Both the position numbers and the translations under genes were made by a program. Shown here one piece after another: positions 34,540 through 41,853 of a DNA stretch of 64,000 nt. The DNA lies in assembly GCF_003385215.1 (NCBI RefSeq), contig NZ_PQHW01000025.1, positions 1-64,000 on the forward strand. Direction: 5' to 3'. The notes beneath the pieces are model-generated. The model was not told where the DNA came from. It saw only the letters and a program-made list of their open reading frames with translations, and did not search any database. Source of the stretch: Amycolatopsis thermalba (GTDB lineage: Bacteria; Actinomycetota; Actinomycetes; Mycobacteriales; Pseudonocardiaceae). Within the stretch, counting starts at the first letter, position 1, and each line of letters starts with the position of its first letter.

Positions 34540-36562
34540 CCAGCAGGGCGTCGGCCAGCTCGTCGTGGCGCCGGGCCTGTTCCAGGTCGCCGTCACGACG
34601 AGCGAGCTCGGCCAAGAGCCGGTGGGTGCGGCCGCGCTCATGATCGGAGTCCTGCGCGGCGAACGCGGTGAGGGCCTTCTCCAGCAACGGCCGGGCTGCC
34701 GAATCGTCACCACTGCCGGACGCGGCTCGCCCGAGCACGACGTTGGCCCGCGCCTCGTTGTAGGGATCGGGCAGGGCGGCCAGCAGACGACGCGCGCGGT
34801 TCGCGGCGTCCCGGGCGTCCTCGAACCGCTGGAGCGCCAGAAGCACCTCACCGAGTTCGATCAGGGCCAGGCCCTCGCCGCGCCGGCGTCCCAGCGAACG
34901 CAGGATGTCGGCCGTGGCCCGCAGCGCGTCGACCGCTCCCGGCAGATCCCCGCGGTGGACCGCGACCAGCCCCAGCGTCTTGAGGGCACCCGCCTCCCCG
35001 CGCCGGTCCCGCCTGATCCGCGCACTGCGCAACAGTTCCTCGGCCTGCTCCTCCGCGACCTGCCACCGCCCCTGCGCGAGGTGCGCCCGGGCCAACCGCT
35101 TGCGCATGCGGTCGCGCAGTGCTGGTTCTCCCGCGGTTTCGGCGGCGCGCAGGGCGATTTCGTTGCTGGCGAAGGCGTCCGCGCGGTGCTTGTGCAGTTT
35201 GAGCAGCGGCTGCAACGCGTCGGCCAGTTCGAGGGCCAGCCGCGGCCACGAACGTCCCAGGGCTTCCTTGGCCAGTGCGAGCAGCGTGGTGCGGTGCGCT
35301 TCCAGCCAGTCCAGTGCCGAGCTGTGTTGGGTGAGGCACCGTGGCCAGGCGAACTCGGCCGGCTCGGGTTCGGAACTGATGATCGCTCGCGCGGGCATCA
35401 CCACGCGGTTCGCGCGGTGGGTCGCGTACACGTACCAGCGGGCGATCCGGTGCACCAGGCCGGCACGCTCGTCCTCACTGTCCTGGGCCAGTGCCAGGCC
35501 GTGCGCGTGCACGCGGACGAGATCGTGCAGCCGGTAGGAGCCCTCCTCCAGTTCCTCGGCCAGGCTGGCGTCCACCAGGGCGTCCAGCCCGTCCTGGGCG
35601 GTGTCCACGCCGACGGCGAGCATCGCGGCGACCACCTCGGGGCCGAACCCGTCGCCGGGGTGCAGGCTCAGGGCGCGGTAGAGGCGCCTGAGGTCAGCGG
35701 GAAGGTCGTCGTACGCACCGTCCAAAGTAGAACGCACCGAAAGGTCTCCCTCCGCCGACAGGCGGTCGAGCCGGGCGCGCTCGTCCGCCAGTTCGGCCAC
35801 CAACCGGATCAACGGACGCCGTGGCCTGGTGGCGGCCCGGGCGGCCACGACGCACAGCGCGATGGGCAGTCCTCCGCAGAAGCCGACCAGATCGCGCGCG
35901 GCCTCTTCCTCGGCCGCCAGCCGCTCGGTGCCGATCCGCGCTTCCAGCAGTGTCAGCGCGGGCTCCGCGGGCAGCGGGCCGACCGGAACGACGTGCGCCC
36001 CGGTGGCGAGGAGACCGAGCAGTGCCCGGCGCGTGGTCACCACCGTGACACCCGAAACCGGGAGCAGCACGCGGGCCTGTGCGGCCGAGACCGCGTCGTC
36101 GAGCAGGACGGCCAGTGACTTGCCGGTGGTCACCGACCGGTAGAGGGCGGTTCGCTCGGCCAGCCCGGCCGGCACCTGCGGAGCCGGCACGCCGAGCGCG
36201 CGGAGGAACTGGCCGAGCACGTCCTCCGGCGCCACCGGTTCGCCGGTCGGGAGGGCGAGTTCGGCGTGGAGCTGACCGTCGGGAAAGCGCTTGCAGGCGC
36301 GGGCGAGCCAGGACAACGCGAGGGCGGTCTTGCCGACGCCGCCCGGTCCCTTGAGCACGACGACGCCGCCGTCGGCCAGGAGTTCGTCGAGCCGCGCCAC
36401 TTCGGCGTCGCGGCCGACGAACCCGGCCGGCGGCGGCGAAAGCTGGCGGGGCACGACCGGAATCGGCGCCGGTTGCGAGATGTACACGTTGCCGTGCACG
36501 GAGCCCGCCTGGACGACGGCACCCTCGACCCCGCCCGAAACCGAGTTGGCGTGCTCACTCAC
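34523..36562 (-). CDS. NB-ARC/TPR STAND protein without DNA-binding domain
   Basis: A 679-residue STAND NTPase. The short N-terminus contains NSVSGGVEGAVVQAGSVHGN, a Val/Gly-rich motif common at the start of actinobacterial NB-ARC proteins. NB-ARC follows: GFVGRDAEVARL (about 47), Walker A LKGPGGVGKTALAL (about 70-83), Walker B LAVLLDDA, and GLPIALCVVAARA. The winged helix and TPR-like helices extend to the end. No BTAD or HTH is present, so it is a sensor or scaffold. The GTG at 36562 is chosen because GGGGG lies 6 bases upstream; a TTG six bases earlier is possible. Its place opposite the SARP suggests a shared signalling role. Confidence 0.85.
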   Translation of the reverse strand: MSEHANSVSGGVEGAVVQAGSVHGNVYISQPAPIPVVPRQLSPPPAGFVGRDAEVARLDELLADGGVVVLKGPGGVGKTALALSWLARACKRFPDGQLHAELALPTGEPVAPEDVLGQFLRALGVPAPQVPAGLAERTALYRSVTTGKSLAVLLDDAVSAAQARVLLPVSGVTVVTTRRALLGLLATGAHVVPVGPLPAEPALTLLEARIGTERLAAEEEAARDLVGFCGGLPIALCVVAARAATRPRRPLIRLVAELADERARLDRLSAEGDLSVRSTLDGAYDDLPADLRRLYRALSLHPGDGFGPEVVAAMLAVGVDTAQDGLDALVDASLAEELEEGSYRLHDLVRVHAHGLALAQDSEDERAGLVHRIARWYVYATHRANRVVMPARAIISSEPEPAEFAWPRCLTQHSSALDWLEAHRTTLLALAKEALGRSWPRLALELADALQPLLKLHKHRADAFASNEIALRAAETAGEPALRDRMRKRLARAHLAQGRWQVAEEQAEELLRSARIRRDRRGEAGALKTLGLVAVHRGDLPGAVDALRATADILRSLGRRRGEGLALIELGEVLLALQRFEDARDAANRARRLLAALPDPYNEARANVVLGRAASGSGDDSAARPLLEKALTAFAAQDSDHERGRTHRLLAELARRDGDLEQARRHDELADALLATPPG

Positions 36563-36734
36563 CGTCAACCCCCAGTCACGCTCGCCTACTCACTCCAAAG
36601 TAGTACGGCGTGCAACGGGTGGGTGGAGGAAAGGGTGGCCGGGGTGCGGTGGTTTGCTCCCTGGGGCGGTGCGGTGAACGCCGAAGCCACGGCTGGTGGC
36701 GTACGGCGGCTACTCCGGGCGGAGTAGGGGTGCT

Positions 36735-36837
36735 GTGAGCGGCCAGCGCACCGACGACGGAGATACGACGATCCCTCCGGACGGGGGCGGGCCCCGGTGC
36801 CGTGAACGGGCAGCGCACCGCCGACGGAGATACGGCG
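36735..36837. repeat. Intergenic direct repeat (36 bp, two copies)
   Basis: The stretch 36735-36770 recurs at 36802-36837 with 32 of 36 bases identical (67-bp spacing; core CAGCGCACCG and CGACGGAGATACG). A degenerate third copy may begin near 36673. A perfect inverted repeat CTACTCCGGGCGGAGTAG lies at 36710-36727, and a related CTACT-N8-AGTAG at 36586-36603 near the STAND promoter. The whole gap 36563-36873 has no gene. Confidence 0.7.
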
Positions 36838-36873
36838 GCCCCCAGAAGGTCGGCTGTGGCCGGGACGTCCCGG

Positions 36874-38175
36874 TCAGGGGCGGTAGCGGTAGGGCAGCTC
36901 CGTCGGCTGGCCGGTCGGGCCGAACTCGTGCTCCGGCTGGTCCGGCTCGAACCAGTCGCGGTTCACCCTTGGCGTGCCTTGCGGCGGCGTCGGCTCCGGA
37001 TCGTGCTTGGTGAGGCCGCCCAGCGGAATACCGGCCGCCGGGGTGGGCTGCGGTTGCGGGGGCAGCGGTTCGGTGAAGCGCGGGGGCTCCTCCGGCGGCT
37101 CCATCGTGCGCCAGGCCTGCGGGTTGGTGACCCGCTGGGCACCCTCGGGCGACGGCGCGTTGGGGGCTGCCCCGGACGGACCGGGCGCGGCGGGGCCGGC
37201 CGGCGCCACGGCCGGCCCCGAGCCAGTCGCGGGCATTCCGGGCCCCGCCTGGGAAGCCCCGGTTGCCGAGCCGGCCTGGGGCGCGGCGGGCGCCACCGGG
37301 CCGGCCGGAGAGGCGCCGGGCGCCGCGGACGAACCACTCCCGGAGGGGCCCGGCGTCACCGGACCGGCGGGAGCAGCACCGGGCACCGTGGCCGGACCGG
37401 CCCCAGGCGCACCGGCCACCGGACCCACCTCGGGCGCACCGGGCACCCTGGCCACTCCCGAGCCACTCTCAGCAGCACCAGGCACCGCGGCCGGACCGGC
37501 CACGGCACCCGCCTCGGGTGCGCTGGGCAGCGCTGGGCCGCTCTCGGGGGGTGTGCGCGGGGCGGCGAGCTTCTTCGGCGGCTCCGGCAGCGGCGGCACC
37601 TCCGGCGACGGCGTCGTCGGCGTGGTCCGCCACACCGGTGCGGGCGGGATGATCATCGGCGCGGCGCGGGGGGCGTCCGCGGCCGGGGCGGGCGCCTCGG
37701 CCTCGCGGCTGGTCCGTCCGCGCGGCGGGATCGGGTCCAGGCAGGGCACCAGGACGGTCGTGTTCTCCGGCTCCTCGACCTTCCGCCCGCTGCGCTCCCG
37801 GTAGACCATGTCCCCGTCGGCGTCGATCTCGACCAGGTAGCCGACCTCGGCGAGCTGCTCCTCGTCCAGGTCGACGAGCTTCTCGTAGCGCGAGGGCACC
37901 GTGCGGTAGATCGGCCACGACAGCGACCGGTGCGTCTGGTGGAACTGCGACAGCAACGCGGCCATCTGCTGCTGCCACGGCAGCGACATCCCCTCCGCCA
38001 GCGAACGCGGCAGCACGACGTAACCGTCGTCCACACCCGGCAGTCCCTGCGACAGGTAATCGGACAGGGGCGTGCTCGACGCGGGCGGCCCCGACCGCGG
38101 CGGGGGCGGCGGGGCGCCGAACAGGTCGCCCAGCTGCGCCGGCTTCTTGTTGCGCTTACCGAACTTCTTCGCCAC
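36874..38175 (-). CDS. Pro/Ala-rich protein of the T4SS-like cluster
   Basis: A 433-residue protein with a basic start (MAKKFGKRNKKPAQLGDLFG), a folded-looking segment at about 38-150 (YVVLPRSLAEGMSLPWQQQMAALL, RYEKLVDLDEEQLAEVGYLVEIDADGDMVY) and a long low-complexity Pro/Ala/Gly region (about 155-400) ending DWFEPDQPEHEFGPTGQPTE. No membrane segment is seen. It starts with GTG 13 bp after the NlpC/P60 gene and is the last gene of the cluster. It may be a surface or cytoplasmic scaffold; function not recognised. Confidence 0.75.
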   Translation of the reverse strand: MAKKFGKRNKKPAQLGDLFGAPPPPPRSGPPASSTPLSDYLSQGLPGVDDGYVVLPRSLAEGMSLPWQQQMAALLSQFHQTHRSLSWPIYRTVPSRYEKLVDLDEEQLAEVGYLVEIDADGDMVYRERSGRKVEEPENTTVLVPCLDPIPPRGRTSREAEAPAPAADAPRAAPMIIPPAPVWRTTPTTPSPEVPPLPEPPKKLAAPRTPPESGPALPSAPEAGAVAGPAAVPGAAESGSGVARVPGAPEVGPVAGAPGAGPATVPGAAPAGPVTPGPSGSGSSAAPGASPAGPVAPAAPQAGSATGASQAGPGMPATGSGPAVAPAGPAAPGPSGAAPNAPSPEGAQRVTNPQAWRTMEPPEEPPRFTEPLPPQPQPTPAAGIPLGGLTKHDPEPTPPQGTPRVNRDWFEPDQPEHEFGPTGQPTELPYRYRP

Positions 38176-38188
38176 GGGGCATCACCTT

Positions 38189-39187
38189 CTACACGCCGGG
38201 CCGGACTGCCTGCGGCACAAGCTCGTCTTCGTTCCAGGAGACCTTCCGGGTGTGCACCGGCACGCCGGTCTGCTGGGCCTCCACGATCTTCCCGTCGCCA
38301 AGGTACATCGCGACGTGGTGGATGGTCGCCGGGTTCGACGGGTCATACGCCCAGAAGAGCAGGTCACCGGGCTGGGCGTCACGCACCGGAAGCATCGCGC
38401 CGTTCTTGTACTGGTCGCGCGACACCCGGCTGAGTGTGATGCCCGCCGCCTCGTACGCCCGCAGCATCAGGCCGGAGCAGTCGTAGGAGTTCGGCCCGGT
38501 CGCGCCCCACACGTACGGCTTGCCCTGCTCCCCCAGCGCGAACTGGATCGCGGCGGCCGCGGCGTTGTTGGGCGGCAGCACGAGCCCCGCGCTCTGCCCG
38601 CAGCCGACCATGTCCGCGACCTGGCCCAGGTTCTCCACCAGGTGGGCTGCCATCTGCTCCCACTTGTGGTAGCGCTCGGGGAACGCCGACCGCTCGACGT
38701 CCTGCGCCGACGCACCGGGGCGCTGCTTGTCCCAGTCCGGCACGGTGAGCAGGACGTTGTAGAACTTGTTGATCTGGTACGGGATGTCCTGCAGCTGCGC
38801 GGGCGTGCCCCAGCCCATCGACGGCCGCATCTGGAAGATGCCCAGCGAGTCCCGGTCGCCGTAGTTCAGGTTGCGCATGCCGGACTCGGTCATGCCGGCC
38901 TGGATCGCGATCTGCCACGCACGCGGCGACAACCCGCGTTGTTTGCCGATTTCGATGATCTGGCTGATGATGTACCGCTGCTCGTCGTTGAGCTTCGCGG
39001 CCTGGGCGGCGCCCTGGTCGGTGCCGGGCACGCTCGGGCCGATCGCCGCGTCGCAGCTGACGTTGGTGTACGCGGCCTGCATCTGGGCCTGCTGCTGGTC
39101 GGTCACGACCTTGGTGACGACCCCGACGGTCGCGACCCCCGCGAAGAGCACGGCGACGAGAACGCCGACGAGGACACCGATCCGCAT
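38189..39187 (-). CDS. Lytic transglycosylase-like / NlpC-P60 cell-wall hydrolase
   Basis: A 332-residue bifunctional-looking cell-wall enzyme. An N-terminal membrane anchor (IGVLVGVLVAVLFAGVATVGVV) is followed by a lysozyme-like domain (about 85-130, MTESGMRNLNYGDRDSLGIFQMRPS). A C-terminal NlpC/P60 peptidase has Cys in NSYDCSGLM (about 240), His in IHHVAMYLGDGKIVE and conserved GDLLFWAY. In T4SS clusters this protein locally opens peptidoglycan. Its ATG is 3 bp after the preceding stop. Confidence 0.88.
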   Translation of the reverse strand: MRIGVLVGVLVAVLFAGVATVGVVTKVVTDQQQAQMQAAYTNVSCDAAIGPSVPGTDQGAAQAAKLNDEQRYIISQIIEIGKQRGLSPRAWQIAIQAGMTESGMRNLNYGDRDSLGIFQMRPSMGWGTPAQLQDIPYQINKFYNVLLTVPDWDKQRPGASAQDVERSAFPERYHKWEQMAAHLVENLGQVADMVGCGQSAGLVLPPNNAAAAAIQFALGEQGKPYVWGATGPNSYDCSGLMLRAYEAAGITLSRVSRDQYKNGAMLPVRDAQPGDLLFWAYDPSNPATIHHVAMYLGDGKIVEAQQTGVPVHTRKVSWNEDELVPQAVRPGV

Positions 39188-39190
39188 GGG

Positions 39191-39787
39191 TCAGCTCGCC
39201 TGGTCGTAGCCGGTGACGAGCCAGCCGGACGGCGTCTTCGCCACGGTGATCGACAGTTTCGGGCCGTCGGTCGGGACGAGCACCTCCACGGAACTGGTGT
39301 AGGACTTGGTGACGGTGGGTTCGCCGGTCACCCTGGTCGCCGGGATGTTCGCCGGGTCCACAGTGGACATCTCCGGCAGGTACTCCTCCGTCGTGAGTGG
39401 ACGCAGGCCGTCCAGCCACTGGGCGTTGGTGATGCCGTCCGGGTGGGTGGCCCACGCGGTGGCCCACTGCTTGGCGATCCGCAGGGCCGCCGGGTCCGGC
39501 GCGGCGGAGGTCGGCTGGAGCAGCGGCGCGGTGAGGCGGGTGGACATCGGGGCCGGCGAGGAGCCCGCGCTGGTCGGGCTGCTGCCGGCGCCGGGGTCCT
39601 GGATGCGCACCGGCGTCGGCCCGGAACGGTTGGGGTTGCCCAGCAACTGCGGCACGACGATGCCGATGGCGACGATCAGCACGATCACCGCGACGGCGGT
39701 GCCGACGAGGTGGGCCGGCGAGCGCAGCGGGAAACCCCAGATGCGGCGGTAGACGGCGGCGCGGCCGCGGTTGGTCCGGATCGGCAT
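39191..39787 (-). CDS. TcpC/VirB8-like single-pass protein
   Basis: A 198-residue protein with a basic cytoplasmic start (PIRTNRGRAAVYRRIWGF), one transmembrane helix (LVGTAVAVIVLIVAIGIVVP, about 27-46), a Ser/Pro/Thr linker and a C-terminal domain (about 100-198, ALRIAKQWATAWATHPDG, VEVLVPTDGPKLSITVAKTPSGWLV) with an NTF2-like layout. This resembles TcpC/VirB8 assembly proteins, but sequence similarity by eye is modest. It lies between the VirB6-like and NlpC genes. Confidence 0.6.
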   Translation of the reverse strand: MPIRTNRGRAAVYRRIWGFPLRSPAHLVGTAVAVIVLIVAIGIVVPQLLGNPNRSGPTPVRIQDPGAGSSPTSAGSSPAPMSTRLTAPLLQPTSAAPDPAALRIAKQWATAWATHPDGITNAQWLDGLRPLTTEEYLPEMSTVDPANIPATRVTGEPTVTKSYTSSVEVLVPTDGPKLSITVAKTPSGWLVTGYDQAS

Positions 39788-39792
39788 CTACA

Positions 39793-41853
39793 TCACCGCA
39801 CGATCCGGTCGGTGTCACGGGAGTCGTCGCGCACCTCGAGCCCGCGGGAGGGCCGGTACAGCACGTGGACCGGCTTGCCGCCGACGAGCTCCTGCCCGGC
39901 GCGGCGGGGTTCCGGCCGCTGGGCGGGGGTGGCGCTCATGCCGGGCCGCGAGATGCGCGACGGGACGACGACGGGGTCGGGTTCGTCCCAGCCGCGGTCG
40001 TAGACGGGCGAGGTGTCCACGCGGCGGCTGGGCCGTTGCGCGACCGGCGGCATCCAGCCGTCCGCGCGGCGCGTGGTGCCCGGCGGGGCCGAGTAGACGA
40101 ACGCGTCCGGGTCCGCGCCGTCGGGTGCGTAACCGGCGAAGGCGGGCTGGTTGCCGCCGCCGGCGGGCAGGCCGGGCCTGGCGTGTCCGGGCAGCGCCGG
40201 TCCACCGCCGGGCCAGGGCGCACCGGACCAGGCGGCCGCCGGGCGGGCGGCCATGGCGCCGGCGCCGTCGAGCCGCTGGGCGGTGGCGAAGACGGTCGCC
40301 TCGGGACGCCCGCGGCCGGCGGACCCGGTCGGGCTGGCGACCTCGCTCTCCTCGCTCTCGCGGACGCTCTCCCAGAACTCGTCCTGCGGCGTGGGCCCCT
40401 GCTTCCTGCGGAAGCGGCTGAACAGGCCGCCGCTCGGGGCCGGAATGGAGGACCCGACCACGCCGACGGACATCTCGACCATCTGCCAGAGCCGACGCAC
40501 CGGCCGCCCGACGAGGAACAGCAGAACGGTCACCAGCCCCGCCATGACCATCTGGGTGAGGATCGAGAGCGAGTTCCCCGCGGCGAAGATGGCCTGCAGC
40601 AGCAGGGCGTGCACACCGGCGAGCACCGAGAGGACGAGCAGGTTGAAGCCGACCGCCCCGAGCAACCGCGCCACGCGGCGCAGGATGTCGTGGTGGACCA
40701 GGGCCACCAGGCCGATCAACGGTGCCGTCAGGACGAACAACCGGATCAGCACCTGGGCCAGCAGCACGGAAGCCTTGGCCAGCAACTGGAACAAGGCGTA
40801 GACCAGGCTCTGGCCGAGTGCGAGGAACCCGGATCCCGTCCGGCTGCCACCCTCTCCGGTGAAGTACTGGGTCGCCGGACCGAGCTGGGTGGAGATGTTC
40901 TTGTACGCGGCCTTCTTCGCGTCCACCACACCCTGGTTCGCGTCGTCGCCGTTGCGGATCTGGGTCCACGTGAACGCCTGCGCGTCGAGCAGCGGACGCC
41001 CGAACTGCTGCGCCTGCGGCGCGTCCGGCGCGCCGAACTCCCCGCGCAGCCAGTTGTTGTAGATCACCTGGTTGTAGAGGTCCGTGGGCAGGACTTCGCG
41101 CACGATCCGGTCGCCCGAGTTGTCGACGAACCCGGCCTGGATGTTGGTGCTGGTCTGTACGATCGCCCGGTCGATGGGATCGAAGTACTGCAACATCGCC
41201 ATCGACGACGCCGCCAGCCACACGGCGCCGAGGGCGTAGAGCCCGCGTTTGCTCACCGCGGACAGGTCCCCGCGCCAGATGTTGCGGAACATCATGATGG
41301 CGAGCACCAGCGCGAACAGACCGAAGAGCTGCGCGTAGACGTTGTTGTAGACCTTCTCCGCGCCCGATTTCACGGCGTTGTAGATCGGGTTGAGGAGCCC
41401 GCCCTCCATCACCGTGTAGTGCAGTGAGTTGGTGGCTCCCACGATGTTCTTGCCGATGTTGAAGAGCTGGTTGCCGGCCCAGGTGTCGATGGTCGTGTTC
41501 GGGCTGGTGATCCCGGACAGCGGACCGCAGTCGGTCTGGTACACGTACCAGACCGTCCCGGCGTAGCTGTAGTCCAGATAGGCGCTGCCGTTCTCGCCGT
41601 GCCGGGCAGGTGGGTCGAGAGCGCCCACCAAACCGGCACCAGGCCGCTCGGGGTTCGGCGCCTCACCACAGGACGCCGCGGAGGCTGATGGGGCCATGAC
41701 CGTGGTCTGGAAACCCATCAGCAGGGCGACCGCCACCACGGCCGCCCAGCGGGGTGGTCTCTTCCGGCGGCTCCCGCGGTTCTTCAGGCCCCTTCGCAGG
41801 GCGTGCCAGCTCCCGGCCACGGCCAGCACGCTCAAGACCGTCACGAGCGTCAT
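39793..41853 (-). CDS. VirB6/TrbL-like polytopic membrane protein
   Basis: A 686-residue membrane protein. After a leader (AAVVAVALLMGFQTTVMAPSASAASC) come an extracytoplasmic segment, then hydrophobic helices at about 165-190 (LFGLFALVLAIMMF), 200-225 and four more at about 330-470 (ASVLLAQVLIRLFVLTAPLIGLVALV, LLVLSVLAGVHALLLQAI, MVMAGLVTVLLFLVG). The cytoplasmic tail is a Gly/Pro-rich region with charged ends. Its ATG overlaps the VirB4 stop by 4 bp. It likely forms the channel of the secretion system. Confidence 0.78.
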   Translation of the reverse strand: MTLVTVLSVLAVAGSWHALRRGLKNRGSRRKRPPRWAAVVAVALLMGFQTTVMAPSASAASCGEAPNPERPGAGLVGALDPPARHGENGSAYLDYSYAGTVWYVYQTDCGPLSGITSPNTTIDTWAGNQLFNIGKNIVGATNSLHYTVMEGGLLNPIYNAVKSGAEKVYNNVYAQLFGLFALVLAIMMFRNIWRGDLSAVSKRGLYALGAVWLAASSMAMLQYFDPIDRAIVQTSTNIQAGFVDNSGDRIVREVLPTDLYNQVIYNNWLRGEFGAPDAPQAQQFGRPLLDAQAFTWTQIRNGDDANQGVVDAKKAAYKNISTQLGPATQYFTGEGGSRTGSGFLALGQSLVYALFQLLAKASVLLAQVLIRLFVLTAPLIGLVALVHHDILRRVARLLGAVGFNLLVLSVLAGVHALLLQAIFAAGNSLSILTQMVMAGLVTVLLFLVGRPVRRLWQMVEMSVGVVGSSIPAPSGGLFSRFRRKQGPTPQDEFWESVRESEESEVASPTGSAGRGRPEATVFATAQRLDGAGAMAARPAAAWSGAPWPGGGPALPGHARPGLPAGGGNQPAFAGYAPDGADPDAFVYSAPPGTTRRADGWMPPVAQRPSRRVDTSPVYDRGWDEPDPVVVPSRISRPGMSATPAQRPEPRRAGQELVGGKPVHVLYRPSRGLEVRDDSRDTDRIVR

